DNA of 64,000 bases from Leisingera sp. ANG-M1 (GTDB taxonomy: Bacteria > Pseudomonadota > Alphaproteobacteria > Rhodobacterales > Rhodobacteraceae): the NCBI RefSeq assembly GCF_000813745.1, contig NZ_JWLC01000006.1:248001-312000 (forward strand). The letters are read 5' to 3'. The notes under the pieces were generated by a model. That model was not told the origin of the DNA. It made no database searches and saw only the letters and a program-made list of their open reading frames with translations. Below, in pieces: positions 1 through 8,148 of this stretch; position 1 is the stretch's first letter, and each line of letters opens with the position of its first letter. The position numbers and the translations under genes are program-made.

Positions 1-540
1 GCTGCCACCCTGGCCATCGGCCTGGCGCTGCAGGGCACTCTCAGCGATCTGGCAGCCGGCTTTATGCTGATCCTGTTCCGCCCCTACAAGATCGGCCAGT
101 ATGTGGATATCGGCGGCACCTCAGGCACGGTGAAGGACCTGAACCTGTTCGTGACCGAGCTGGCCACGCCTGACAACGTGCAGATCATCGTGCCCAACGG
201 CCAGGCCTGGGGCTCGATCATCACCAATTTCTCGCATCATGCGACCCGTCGCGTCGACATGGTCTTCGGCATCGACTACGGCGACAGCGCCGATGCGGCC
301 AAGGAGATCATCCTGGCCCAGGCCAAGGCGGATGAGCGCGTGCTGCAGGATCCCGAACCCTGGGTGCGGGTCACCAACCTGGGCGACAGCTCGGTGGATC
401 TGACGGCACGGGTCTGGTGTGACGCGGCAGACTATTGGGAAGTGAAATTCGCCCTGACGCAAGGCGTGAAAGAAGCGTTTGACGCCCAAGGCATCTCGAT
501 CCCCTATCCGCATTCGGTGGAGATCAAAAAGGAAGGCTGA
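1..540 (+). CDS. MscS-family mechanosensitive channel, C-terminal part (5' truncated by window)
   Basis: The reading frame is open from base 1 and codes for 179 residues, so the gene starts before the window. It opens with a pore-helix-like stretch rich in Ala, Gly and Leu (AATLAIGLALQGTLSDLAAG), then the conserved beta-domain sequence FRPYKIGQYVDIGGTSGTV and a second motif, IIVPNGQAWGSIITNFS. These are hallmarks of the MscS pore helix TM3 and the cytoplasmic beta domain. The rest matches the alpha/beta C-terminal domain. MscS channels open under membrane tension and release solutes during hypo-osmotic shock. The missing N-terminus would carry the first membrane helices. A strong hairpin follows the stop codon. 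Confidence 0.93.
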   Translation, partial: AATLAIGLALQGTLSDLAAGFMLILFRPYKIGQYVDIGGTSGTVKDLNLFVTELATPDNVQIIVPNGQAWGSIITNFSHHATRRVDMVFGIDYGDSADAAKEIILAQAKADERVLQDPEPWVRVTNLGDSSVDLTARVWCDAADYWEVKFALTQGVKEAFDAQGISIPYPHSVEIKKEG

Positions 541-544
541 GGCC

Positions 545-617
545 CTCCCGCCCGTCTTCGGCCCTGACGGGCCTCATCCCGTTGGGCCCGGCGCCCCGCC
601 TGCGGCGGGGCGCCTTT
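545..617 (+). repeat. degenerate copy E of the 3' structured repeat
   Basis: This starts five bases after the MscS stop codon. In gene-sense order it shows CTCCCGCC, a hairpin (CCCGTC/GACGGG), the box CCGTTGGGC and a long hairpin with arms GGCGCCCCGCC/GGCGGGGCGCC. That is the same order as the first half of the full copies at 35219, 48686 and 50519. The closing GCCCAAGGCC box is replaced by TTTGCC, so this copy appears truncated into a plain terminator. Relationship by shared boxes and order only. Confidence 0.4.
590..617 (+). terminator. hairpin terminator after the MscS gene
   Basis: Perfect 11-bp stem GGCGCCCCGCC/GGCGGGGCGCC with a TGC loop, followed by TTT. It sits 49 bases after the MscS stop and just before the convergent gene ending at 636. 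The T-tract is short, so termination strength is uncertain. Confidence 0.6.
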
Positions 618-635
618 GCCTCCTGGGGCAAATGC

Positions 636-1172
636 TCATCTGCTCCGCGCCGCCTGCATCGCCCGGACCGCCGCATTGCGGGCCCTGGCCTCGCGCGCCC
701 GGTCCTGCACCCGGTTCTGCAACTGCTCCGGCGGGCTGCCCGCACATACGGTAACCCCATCCAAATCGGCAAAAGCCCATTGCGCCGCCAGCAGCTGGTA
801 GGTCTTGAGATCCCAGCCCGACGTGTCCGCGACAAAGCGCAGGCGCCATGTGCCGCGCACCTTGACCGGCAGCCGCAAGCGGCGGACCTGCGCCATGGCT
901 TCGTGCCCGTTCAAAGCAGTCCGCACCCCCTGTGTCCGCAGCTTCTTCATCCGCTCCACCAGCCCAGCCGCATCCCGTGTGCGGCGGCCTGCAAAGACCA
1001 CCTCGACCTCAGCTTCGGGTTTGACGATCCCCTTCACCACCAGATCGCCGCGGCTGTTACGGCTGAAGACCGGCACCAATTCAACCTCCACATCCCGTAC
1101 TTCGCGTTTGAACAGTCCCGAATCCTCGTACTGCGGGGTGATTTGCGATGCTGGTTTGCGCCGGTTTGTCAT
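636..1172 (-). CDS. conserved hypothetical protein
   Basis: A 178-residue basic protein that I do not recognise. It starts with ATG; the upstream GGAAG is a weak ribosome binding site. It is Arg-rich, especially over the last 35 residues (QDRAREARARNAAVRAMQAARSR), which look helical and could bind nucleic acid. The middle contains VPVFSRNSRGDLVVKGIVKPEAEVEV-like strands and a short GWDLKTYQLLAAQWAF segment. No signal peptide or membrane segment is visible. It converges on the MscS gene and stands alone, with 275 bases before the next gene upstream. Codon use resembles its neighbours, which supports it as a real gene. Confidence 0.7.
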   Translation of the reverse strand: MTNRRKPASQITPQYEDSGLFKREVRDVEVELVPVFSRNSRGDLVVKGIVKPEAEVEVVFAGRRTRDAAGLVERMKKLRTQGVRTALNGHEAMAQVRRLRLPVKVRGTWRLRFVADTSGWDLKTYQLLAAQWAFADLDGVTVCAGSPPEQLQNRVQDRAREARARNAAVRAMQAARSR

Positions 1173-1319
1173 GTGAACTTCCAGGCCCGCTGCCGAAGAA
1201 CAGGGGTCTTTGCCTTTTGTCGTGCGTTATCAGATTTGTTAGGCCGCGCCCGTTAACGAAGGGTTGAATTCGCGCCGGCGCTGAAAATTTGCGGCAAAAA
1301 TCAAACCATTCAAGGACTG

Positions 1320-1432
1320 CGGACACCGCCGGGTTGCACCGCCGGCAACTGGCGGAACCGCGCCGCGCACCAGCGCGGCGCCACGCCCAACGCTGCAATG
1401 CGCTTCGCCAGAAGCGCCTTCAGGGGCGGGAG
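1320..1432 (-). repeat. degenerate copy D of the 3' structured repeat
   Basis: This lies 16 bases downstream of the stop of the GNAT gene (minus strand). On the plus strand it contains CTGGCGG, a hairpin with arms GCGCCGCGC/GCGCGGCGC at 1360-1381, the box GCCCAA (1385-1390), a second hairpin GCGCTTC/GAAGCGC, and the closing box GCGGGAG (1426-1432). Order and boxes match the full copies; the CTTGGGC half of the long stem is lost. The rest of the 1173-1447 gap shows no gene. Confidence 0.5.
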
Positions 1433-1447
1433 CACACCGCTGCGAGG

Positions 1448-1978
1448 TCACCGCCCGCCGATCGGGCGCGCATGCACCACAGAGGAGCCGCCCCGGTACT
1501 GGACCTCTTGCCGGAACTCATACCCCGCCTTCCCGGCCAGCCGCAGCGAAGCCGCGTTTTCCGGGTTAAGCAAGCAAAGCGTCTCCGGCCAGAGCCGCGC
1601 TTCATCGGCCCAGGCGTGCGTCCGCAGCACCGCTTCCGCACCATAGCCCTGCCCTTGCGTATGCGGCGCCAGCACCCAGCTGGCCTCCACCGCATCCCCC
1701 AAGGCAGGCATGCATTGCCGCGGAGTGACAAAGAATCCGGTCTCGCCCAGATAGCGCCCGCTCCGCCGCTCGGTGATCACCCAGACCCCGAACCCCAAAG
1801 CCTGCCAATGGCCGTGATGAAACAGCAGCTTGGCCCAGGCCCCCTCCGGCGTCTCCTCCGACGGCTGGATATAGCGCACTGTCTCCGGCTCCGCCCAGAG
1901 GGCCGCCACATCAGCAAAATCCTGCACCCGGTGGGGGCGCAGGATCAGTCGTTCCGTCTCCAGAACCGGAGGCGTCAT
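1448..1978 (-). CDS. GNAT-family N-acetyltransferase (RimJ/RimL type)
   Basis: 176 residues. The N-terminus LETERLILRPHRVQDF is the typical opening of the RimJ/RimL-like GNAT subgroup, and HTQGQGYGAEAV is the acetyl-CoA-binding motif A (Q/R-x-x-G-x-G/A). NPENAASLRLAGKAGY is motif B (N-x-x-S-x-x-x-x-x-k-x-G-F/Y). Such enzymes transfer acetyl from acetyl-CoA to an amine; the substrate cannot be read from the sequence. Its start overlaps the stop of the YtoQ gene by four bases (ATGA), so the two are translationally coupled. It is the last gene of the three-gene operon 3077 to 1448. Confidence 0.88.
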   Translation of the reverse strand: MTPPVLETERLILRPHRVQDFADVAALWAEPETVRYIQPSEETPEGAWAKLLFHHGHWQALGFGVWVITERRSGRYLGETGFFVTPRQCMPALGDAVEASWVLAPHTQGQGYGAEAVLRTHAWADEARLWPETLCLLNPENAASLRLAGKAGYEFRQEVQYRGGSSVVHARPIGGR

Positions 1979-2424
1979 CCCGGCAGCTTGCCGGTCAGCA
2001 CGTAATTGAGGATCTCCACCACCTGGCGAGGCTCTTCCGCCACCGCCAGCGCCGCTGCATGCACCTCTTTCAGCGCATGCTGATGCTCCGGCGGGCTCAG
2101 CACGATGATCGACTTGCCCAGTGCCGCTGCATAACCCGCATCAAAGGCCGCGTTCCACTGCTTGTACTTGTCGCCAAAGCGCACAACCACCACATCGGCA
2201 TCCGCAATTCCCTTGCGGGTGCGGATTGCGTTCACCATCGCGCCTTTGTGGTCGTGCCAGTATTTGTTCTCTTCCGCGCCCAGCACTGCCACGCCGCAAT
2301 CGTCGCTGGCGTCATGATCGGTGACCGGCGCGCCAAAGCTCACCTCCAGCCCCTTGCAGCCTTCGATGATCTGCTCCCGCCAATCGGTGTGAATCTCGCC
2401 CGAAAGATAAACCTTCAATGCCAC
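1975..2424 (-). CDS. ytoQ: YtoQ family protein
   Basis: 149 residues with the features of the YtoQ family: start ALKVYLSGEIHTDWR, the PVTDHDASDD segment, and VVVVRFGDKYKQWNAAFDAGYAAALGK near the middle. The fold resembles nucleoside 2-deoxyribosyltransferases (YLSGEI, AFDAGYAAALGK, IIVLSPP), but activity is unproven as far as I know. Start is GTG, chosen because AAGGA lies six bases upstream; it also overlaps the end of the phosphoribosyltransferase gene by 10 bases. Operon with that gene and the GNAT gene hints at a nucleotide-related role, which is inference. Confidence 0.85.
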   Translation of the reverse strand: MALKVYLSGEIHTDWREQIIEGCKGLEVSFGAPVTDHDASDDCGVAVLGAEENKYWHDHKGAMVNAIRTRKGIADADVVVVRFGDKYKQWNAAFDAGYAAALGKSIIVLSPPEHQHALKEVHAAALAVAEEPRQVVEILNYVLTGKLPG

Positions 2425-3077
2425 GTTTTGTCCTTTCCTGCGCCAGCCTCGGGGACTGCAGCCAGGGCGGCCGCAACCTCTTCGTCGCTGGTCTGAGTAA
2501 AATCCCTGTAATGCGCGCCGACCGCCCAGAACTCCCGGGGGCTCAGCAGGCAGACCAGAGTATCTACCAGCGGGCGCAATTCGTCCACCGCTTCCGGCGG
2601 CGCCACCGGCACCGCCAGCACCACCTGGGCAGGCTTGCGCTCCTTTAGCCAGAAATGCGCCGCCATGAAAGTGGCGCCAGTGGCAATCCCGTCATCCACC
2701 ACAACCGCAGCGCGCCCCTCCAGCGCCACCTGCGGCCGCCCCCGGAGGTACAGCGCGCGGCGGGCCGCATTCTCTTCCCGTGCCTGCGCCACCTGGAGCG
2801 CAAAATCCTCCGGCTTCATGCCGGTTGCCTGCAGCAAGGCGCCATTGAAAATGGGATTGCTGCCCTCTGCCAAGGCCCCCGCTGCCAGTTCGGGATTGGA
2901 GGGCATGCCGATCTTGCGCACCAGAAGCAGATCCATCGGCGCCTGCAAGGCCTGGGCAACCGGCAGCGCCACAGGCGCCCCGCCCCGTGGCAGCGCCAGC
3001 ACCACAGGGTCCTCAAGCGGCATCTCAGCCAGTTTTTCGGCCAGCTGAAGCCCGGCGCTGATCCGGTCCTCGAACAT
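2415..3077 (-). CDS. phosphoribosyltransferase family protein
   Basis: 220 residues, type I phosphoribosyltransferase fold. The PRPP-binding loop AAVVVDDGIATGAT (hydrophobic-acidic-acidic-GxxTG) is intact near residue 125. N-terminal VLALPRGGAPVALPVA and LVRKIGMPSNPELAAGAL match the subgroup of stand-alone phosphoribosyltransferases often found with stress or dienelactone-hydrolase-type genes rather than dedicated salvage enzymes. The base substrate is not evident. The ATG at 3077 is preferred over a GTG 12 bases earlier because GGAGG lies five bases before the ATG and would be inside the longer form. First gene of the overlapping operon with ytoQ and the GNAT gene. Confidence 0.87.
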   Translation of the reverse strand: MFEDRISAGLQLAEKLAEMPLEDPVVLALPRGGAPVALPVAQALQAPMDLLLVRKIGMPSNPELAAGALAEGSNPIFNGALLQATGMKPEDFALQVAQAREENAARRALYLRGRPQVALEGRAAVVVDDGIATGATFMAAHFWLKERKPAQVVLAVPVAPPEAVDELRPLVDTLVCLLSPREFWAVGAHYRDFTQTSDEEVAAALAAVPEAGAGKDKTWH

Positions 3078-3131
3078 GTCAGCCTCCACCCCGTTACCTA
3101 GCGCAGCCCCGGCAAAGGCAAAGGCAGGAAC

Positions 3132-3767
3132 TCAAACGCGCCGCGCCACCAGATAGCGGCTGGGCACGGCCGCAGGGAAATTGCCCGCCTCTATGATCTT
3201 GAACCCGGCCCGTTCAACCGCCGCTTCCAGCGTGCGGATGTCCAGAAAATCCACATGACTGGGTGCCTGGCCCGCCAGCCGCATCAGCGGAATTGCCACC
3301 TGAAACAGCCAGTATTTCCAGCTGCCCCGCTTCTCGCCCAGGCAAGGGGTCTTCGAGATCATCAGCCCGCCTGGTTTCACCCGGGCTGCTGCGCCTTCCA
3401 GAACCGCCTCGAGATCCGGCAGCAAATGCAGCAGGTTATGTGCCAGGACAGCATCAAACGGCCCCTCAGGCGCCGCACTGGCGCTGCAGCAGCGGAACTC
3501 AATATTGCTGGCGCCCGCGTCCCAGGCCCGCTCCCGGCCAACCTCCAGCATGGCTTCGGACAGATCGGTTGCGGTGACTTTGCCGGCACTGCGCGCAAGC
3601 TCGATCGCGGTGGAGCCGGTGCCGCAGCCCAGTTCCAGCACGCTGTCCCCGGCCCCCAGATACGAGCGGGTCCGTTCCAGCGTGTACCGGTAGGCCTCCT
3701 CGTCGCGGATCTTTGACTTGGCGTATTTCGGGGCGATCTTGTTCCAGAAACGGGCGTCAGCACTCAT
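3132..3767 (-). CDS. class I SAM-dependent methyltransferase
   Basis: 211 residues. Motif I is VLELGCGTGSTAIELA, followed by VTATDLSEAMLEVGRERA (acidic motif II) and FDAVLAHNLLHLLPD (motif IV region). This is a Methyltransf_11/25-type small-molecule methyltransferase; the acceptor is unknown. The start at 3767 is chosen because AAGGAG stands seven bases upstream; an in-frame start at 3791 would lack one. It is transcribed away from the LysR gene starting at 3855 across an 87-bp shared promoter region, so that regulator probably controls it. Confidence 0.88.
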   Translation of the reverse strand: MSADARFWNKIAPKYAKSKIRDEEAYRYTLERTRSYLGAGDSVLELGCGTGSTAIELARSAGKVTATDLSEAMLEVGRERAWDAGASNIEFRCCSASAAPEGPFDAVLAHNLLHLLPDLEAVLEGAAARVKPGGLMISKTPCLGEKRGSWKYWLFQVAIPLMRLAGQAPSHVDFLDIRTLEAAVERAGFKIIEAGNFPAAVPSRYLVARRV

Positions 3768-3795
3768 CACAGCTCTCCTTGCGTGCGCCAACCCT

Positions 3796-3860
3796 ATTCA
3801 TGCAGGAACCACGGATAAATTGCTGAAATCCGCAAGATCGTTATACATATTTGCATGAAT
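3796..3860. promoter_or_regulatory. inverted repeat in the methyltransferase/LysR promoter region
   Basis: A perfect 9-bp inverted repeat, ATTCATGCA (3796-3804) and TGCATGAAT (3852-3860), brackets the divergent promoter region; the right arm overlaps the LysR start codon. This could be the site pair for autorepression and target control by the LysR protein. Unproven. Confidence 0.4.
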
Positions 3861-4733
3861 GGCCCCGACTGGAACCATATCCGCGCCTTTCTCGCCACCG
3901 CCGAAACCGGTTCGCTCTCCGCAGCCGCAAGGCAGCTTGGCCTGACGCAGCCGACTCTCTCCCGCCAGGTGGCGGCCCTGGAGGAACAGCTGGGCGTGCT
4001 GCTGTTCGAGCGCCTCGGCCGCGCCCTGGCCCTGACTGACGCGGGGCACGAACTGCTGGAGCACAGCCGCAAGATGGGCGAGGCCGCTCAAGGTCTCAGC
4101 ATCGCGGCCACCGGCCAGGCGCAATCCATCGAAGGCACCGTCCGCATCACTGCCTCGGATGTGATGTCCGCCTATGTGCTGCCGTCAGTGCTGCATCAGC
4201 TGCGCCAGCGGGCGCCGAAGCTCACCGTCGACGTAGTGGCCGCAAACGACATCCGTGATCTGATGCGGCGCGAGGCCGATATCGCCATCCGCCACGTGCG
4301 CCCCGAACAGCCCGAGCTGATCGCCCGCCTGGTGCAGGAGGCCACCGGGCATTTCTATGCCGCCAAGACCTATCTGGACCGGCGCGGGCGCCCGTCTTCG
4401 CTGGCAGAACTGGCGGCCCATGATTTCGTCAGCTTTGGCAACACGGGCCGGATGATCGAATATCTGGTCCCGATGGGTATCCCCGTCACCGCAGAGAACT
4501 TCCGCATCGGCTCCAACAGCGGCCTGGTCGCCTGGGAGCTGGTCCGGCAAGGGTTTGGCGTCACCCCGATGTCGGATGAGGTTGCCGCCGCCGCACCGGA
4601 AGTGGAACGGCTGGTGCCTGGCAGCGATGCCATCACCTTTCCGGTCTGGCTGACCACTCACCGCAAGCTGCACACCAGCCGCCGGATCCGGCTGGTCTTT
4701 GACCTGCTGGCAGAATTCTTCGCCGCAAGGTGA
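3855..4733 (+). CDS. LysR-family transcriptional regulator
   Basis: 292 residues. The winged helix-turn-helix is at the N-terminus (HIRAFLATAETGSLSAAARQLGLTQPTLSRQVAALEEQLGVLLFER in two parts), followed by a LysR substrate-binding domain from about residue 90. LysR proteins usually activate or repress a divergently transcribed neighbour in response to a small ligand. Here the neighbour is the SAM methyltransferase starting at 3767, 87 bp away, and an inverted repeat covers the shared region. The ligand is unknown. No clear ribosome binding site precedes the ATG. Confidence 0.92.
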   Translation: MNGPDWNHIRAFLATAETGSLSAAARQLGLTQPTLSRQVAALEEQLGVLLFERLGRALALTDAGHELLEHSRKMGEAAQGLSIAATGQAQSIEGTVRITASDVMSAYVLPSVLHQLRQRAPKLTVDVVAANDIRDLMRREADIAIRHVRPEQPELIARLVQEATGHFYAAKTYLDRRGRPSSLAELAAHDFVSFGNTGRMIEYLVPMGIPVTAENFRIGSNSGLVAWELVRQGFGVTPMSDEVAAAAPEVERLVPGSDAITFPVWLTTHRKLHTSRRIRLVFDLLAEFFAAR

Positions 4734-4734
4734 A

Positions 4735-4768
4735 ACGAAAAAGGCAGCGCCCCCAAGGGTGCGCTGCC
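4735..4768 (-). terminator. intrinsic terminator of pheT
   Basis: Stem GGCAGCGC/GCGCTGCC (4743-4750 with 4761-4768) followed, on the minus strand, by TTTTTCGTTT. It lies 31 bases after the pheT stop codon and is oriented for pheT; it also closes off the convergent LysR gene. Confidence 0.85.
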
Positions 4769-4799
4769 CAAATGTTTTCCGGGAAATCCTGGTCCTGCC

Positions 4800-7196
4800 T
4801 TAGCCGCGCAGAGTGCCGCCCGTGGCCTTGGTTACTTTGGCGATGATCTTCTCGCTCACAGCCTCGATGTCCTTTTCCTTCAGCGTCTTGTCGCTGGGCT
4901 GCAGCCGCACGGTGATTGCCAGCGACTTCTTGCCCTCGCCCAGGGAACCACCGATGAACTCGTCAAAGACGCGCACGTCTTCGATCAGTGCCTTGTCGGC
5001 ACCGGCTGCGGCATTGACCAGGGTCAGCGCCTCGACACCCGCGTCCACCACAAAGGCAAAGTCACGCTCAACCGCCTGCAGGTCGCTGATGTTCAGCGCC
5101 GGGCGGGTAGCCGAGGATTTGCGCGGCAGCGGGATTTCATCCGGCCAGATGGTGAAGGCCACGGCCGCGCCCTTGATGCCCATCTCCTTCAGCACTTTGG
5201 GGTGCAGTTCGCCAAAGACGCCCAGGGTCTTTTTCGGACCCAGGCAGATGCGCCCATGACGGCCCGGGTGCCACCAGGCCGCGCCTTCGCGCAGCACCTG
5301 CACCTTGGCCGGCGCGCCGATCGCGGCCAGCACTGCTTCGATGTCAGCCTTGGCGTCATAAAGATCCACCGCGCGGGAGGCGCCATGCACGTCCTTGGGC
5401 CCGGTGCGGCCAACCAAAAGGCCTGCGATCTGGTTCACCTGCTCGCCCGGCTCACCGCCGGTAAACGCAGGGCCTGCCTCAAACAGTGCCAGGTCCATAT
5501 AGCCGCGCGCCTGATTGCGGGCGGCGGCCTGCAAGAGGCCTGCCAGCAAATCCGGGCGCATATGCGACATTTCCGAGGAAATCGGGTTGGCCAGCATGGT
5601 GGCATCATCGCCACCGCCGAACAGAGCCGCCGAAGCCTTGTCGATGAAGCTGTAGCTCACCACCTCATTGTAGCCGAGGCTGGCGCAGGTGCGGCGGGCC
5701 ATCTGCTGGCGGCGCTGCTGCGGCGTCATCACCGGCTTGGGGATGCCGTCGGTCAGACGCGGCAGCGGCTTGCCTTCCAGCTTGGTCAGCGAGGCGATCC
5801 GCGCGACCTCTTCCACCAGGTCGGCTTCGCCCTGCACATCCGGGCGCCAGCTGGGGACGTGGGCCATATTGCCCTCCAGGCGGAAGCCCAAGCGGGTCAG
5901 GGTCTGGCGCTGATCGCTCTCCGGGATCTCCATCCCCACCAGCGACTGCACCCGGTCGGCGTCCAGCTTGTAGGCACGGGAATGATCCGGCACGTCACCG
6001 GCGATCACCACCTCAGACGGCTCGCCGCCGCACAGGTCCAGGATCATCTGGGTCGCGCGGTGCAGGCCTTCGATGGTGTATTCCGGGTCGACGCCGCGCT
6101 CAAAGCGGTAGCGCGCGTCCGAGTTGATCTTCAGCGCCCGGCCCGCCATGGCGATCTGAACGTGGTCCCAGAACGCGCTCTCCAGGAACACATCCACGGT
6201 TTCCTCGGTGCAGCCCGTTTCTTCGCCGCCCATGATGCCGGCGATGCTTTCTGGGCCATTGGCATCCGAAATCACCATCTGGCCCGCAGCAAAGGTATAA
6301 TCTTTTTCGTCCAGCGCCTTCAGGGTCTCGCCGCCAGCGGCGCGGTGCACCCGCAGGTCGCCGGACACCTTGGCGGCATCAAACACATGCAGCGGGCGGT
6401 TCTGGTCGAAGGTGAAGAAGTTGGTCACATCCACCAGCGCCGAGATCGGGCGCAGGCCAATCGCCTTCAGACGGTCCTGCAGCCACTGCGGGGAGGGTCC
6501 GTTCTTCACGCCCTTGATCAGGCGGCCGGCAAACAGCGGGCAGCCGTCCAGCGTGTCCTCGTCAATGGTGACTTTGACGGGGCTTTCGAAATCGCCCGGG
6601 ATCGCCTCGAAGGCGCGGGTCTTGAGGGTACCCAGGCCGCGCGCAGCCAGGTCGCGGGCAATGCCGTAGACGCCCAGCGCATCGGGGCGGTTCGGAGTGA
6701 TTGCGATCTCGATGACCGGGTCGACTTTGGCCGGATCATTTTCGGCCAGCCAGTCGACAAAGCTATCACCGACATTGCCCGAGGGCAGTTCGATGATGCC
6801 GTCATGCTCTTCCGACAGCTCCAGCTCGCGCTCGGAGGCCATCATGCCAAAGCTTTCCACGCCGCGGATCTTGCCGACGCCGATGGTGATGTCGAGGCCC
6901 GGGATATACATGCCCGGCTTGCAGACCACCACGGTAATGCCTTCGCGCGCGTTCGGCGCGCCGCAGATGATCTGCAGCTCGCCCTCGTCGGTATCCACCT
7001 TGCAGACCCTCAGCTTATCGGCGTCGGGGTGTTTCTCGGCATGTTTCACATAGCCGAGTTTAAAGTCCTTCAGCGCATCCGCCGGATTGACGACCCCTTC
7101 AACCTCAAGGCCCAGATCGGTCAGGGCATCGGTGATCTCTGCCACCGAAGCGTCGGTGTCGAGGTGGTCTTTCAGCCAGGAAAGCGTGAATTTCAT
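4800..7196 (-). CDS. pheT: phenylalanyl-tRNA synthetase beta subunit
   Basis: 798 residues, the usual length for bacterial PheT. The domains follow in family order: N-terminal tRNA-binding OB fold (about 40-150, with KVDTDEGELQIICGAPNAREG), B3/B4 editing domain (about 210-380), B5 domain, catalytic-like core, and C-terminal ferredoxin-fold anticodon-binding domain (SDLQAVERDFAFVVD to the end). With PheS it forms the alpha2-beta2 enzyme charging tRNA-Phe. Unusually, pheS is on the same strand but 11.3 kb upstream instead of adjacent, so pheT must have its own promoter or read-through. An intrinsic terminator follows. Confidence 0.97.
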   Translation of the reverse strand: MKFTLSWLKDHLDTDASVAEITDALTDLGLEVEGVVNPADALKDFKLGYVKHAEKHPDADKLRVCKVDTDEGELQIICGAPNAREGITVVVCKPGMYIPGLDITIGVGKIRGVESFGMMASERELELSEEHDGIIELPSGNVGDSFVDWLAENDPAKVDPVIEIAITPNRPDALGVYGIARDLAARGLGTLKTRAFEAIPGDFESPVKVTIDEDTLDGCPLFAGRLIKGVKNGPSPQWLQDRLKAIGLRPISALVDVTNFFTFDQNRPLHVFDAAKVSGDLRVHRAAGGETLKALDEKDYTFAAGQMVISDANGPESIAGIMGGEETGCTEETVDVFLESAFWDHVQIAMAGRALKINSDARYRFERGVDPEYTIEGLHRATQMILDLCGGEPSEVVIAGDVPDHSRAYKLDADRVQSLVGMEIPESDQRQTLTRLGFRLEGNMAHVPSWRPDVQGEADLVEEVARIASLTKLEGKPLPRLTDGIPKPVMTPQQRRQQMARRTCASLGYNEVVSYSFIDKASAALFGGGDDATMLANPISSEMSHMRPDLLAGLLQAAARNQARGYMDLALFEAGPAFTGGEPGEQVNQIAGLLVGRTGPKDVHGASRAVDLYDAKADIEAVLAAIGAPAKVQVLREGAAWWHPGRHGRICLGPKKTLGVFGELHPKVLKEMGIKGAAVAFTIWPDEIPLPRKSSATRPALNISDLQAVERDFAFVVDAGVEALTLVNAAAGADKALIEDVRVFDEFIGGSLGEGKKSLAITVRLQPSDKTLKEKDIEAVSEKIIAKVTKATGGTLRG

Positions 7197-7289
7197 CGGT
7201 CAGAATCCGCCTGTAATCTCGGGTCCATTGGCGTGTAGCGGATTATCCCGCGGGGTGGAAGAGGCCGCTTGGCCCGCGGGAGCCCCAGC

Positions 7290-8063
7290 CTATGTGCCCG
7301 TTACCATAGCGACCCAGTTGGCCAGTTCCCGCAGCCTTGTTTCCGGCGCCAATGCCTGGGGCGAAGTACCCAGCCGCGCCGCTGCTCCCGCGTCTGTTTC
7401 CGCCGCCGCGCAATCTGCCGCCAGCGAAGCGTGGCCGCAGAACACCGCATTCTCCTGCACATTGCGCCCGACATCGGTGATCCTCAGTTCGGGATGGTAC
7501 TGCGCGCCCCAAAACCGCACTCCGCCCTGCTCATAGGCCATCGCCTGCACCGGCGAATGCGCATTCCCCGCCAGCAGCACCGCGCCTTCGGGCAGGCGCT
7601 GCACCTCATCGCGGTGGATGCATGGCACCGCCCAGCCGTCCTGCCGCCCGGCCAGCATCGGATGCGCCCTACCCGCCTCGGTCCGCTGCAGCTCCCGCGC
7701 CAGCCCGACCTCGATCCCGTTTGGCGAGGCACCCACGGCTCCGCCCAGCACCACACTGGCCAACTGCAGCCCGTTGCACGACCCCCAGATGGGCCGCCCG
7801 CTGTCCAACGCCAGTTCCATCGCCGCACGCAGCGGTGCAGCCTCAGGCGCGTCCACAGACCAAGGGACACCGGAGCCGGTGAAGACAATGCCATCTACCG
7901 CGGCGAAAACCTCCTTGGCCGCCGCCCCGGCATAAGGCGCGCAGATCCGGATCTCCGCCTGCGGTGCCACAGCAGCAAAGCTGCGGACAAAGGCGGCTGA
8001 ACCCGCATCGCCGCCCGCCGCCATCTCCGGCGTGTTTCCTTCCGCGATCAGAATAACGGTCAT
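7290..8063 (-). CDS. class I glutamine amidotransferase-like protein
   Basis: 257 residues, GATase1 fold. The nucleophile elbow GSCNGLQ and the QYHPE motif supply the Cys-His-Glu triad. Family knowledge: class I domains hydrolyse glutamine or gamma-glutamyl substrates; stand-alone members like this often act in polyamine (gamma-glutamyl-GABA) or GMP-synthase-like roles, but nothing here decides. The ATG at 8063 is chosen because GGGAGAG precedes it and MTVILIAEGNT is a natural start; the frame is open further upstream. It lies between the esterase gene and pheT on the same strand. Confidence 0.83.
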   Translation of the reverse strand: MTVILIAEGNTPEMAAGGDAGSAAFVRSFAAVAPQAEIRICAPYAGAAAKEVFAAVDGIVFTGSGVPWSVDAPEAAPLRAAMELALDSGRPIWGSCNGLQLASVVLGGAVGASPNGIEVGLARELQRTEAGRAHPMLAGRQDGWAVPCIHRDEVQRLPEGAVLLAGNAHSPVQAMAYEQGGVRFWGAQYHPELRITDVGRNVQENAVFCGHASLAADCAAAETDAGAAARLGTSPQALAPETRLRELANWVAMVTGT

Positions 8064-8148
8064 CGGCCTCTCCCTGCGCTCCCTGCCTGCCCCATGCACG
8101 CGCAGATTGCACCCGATTGCAAGCCCGGATGCCCGACCCGGCCCGGTT

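Noticed and set aside
5202-7238. 678-codon open frame on the plus strand opposite pheT
   Set aside because: Antisense shadow of a GC-rich gene; rich in His, Gln and Arg, with no family motif.
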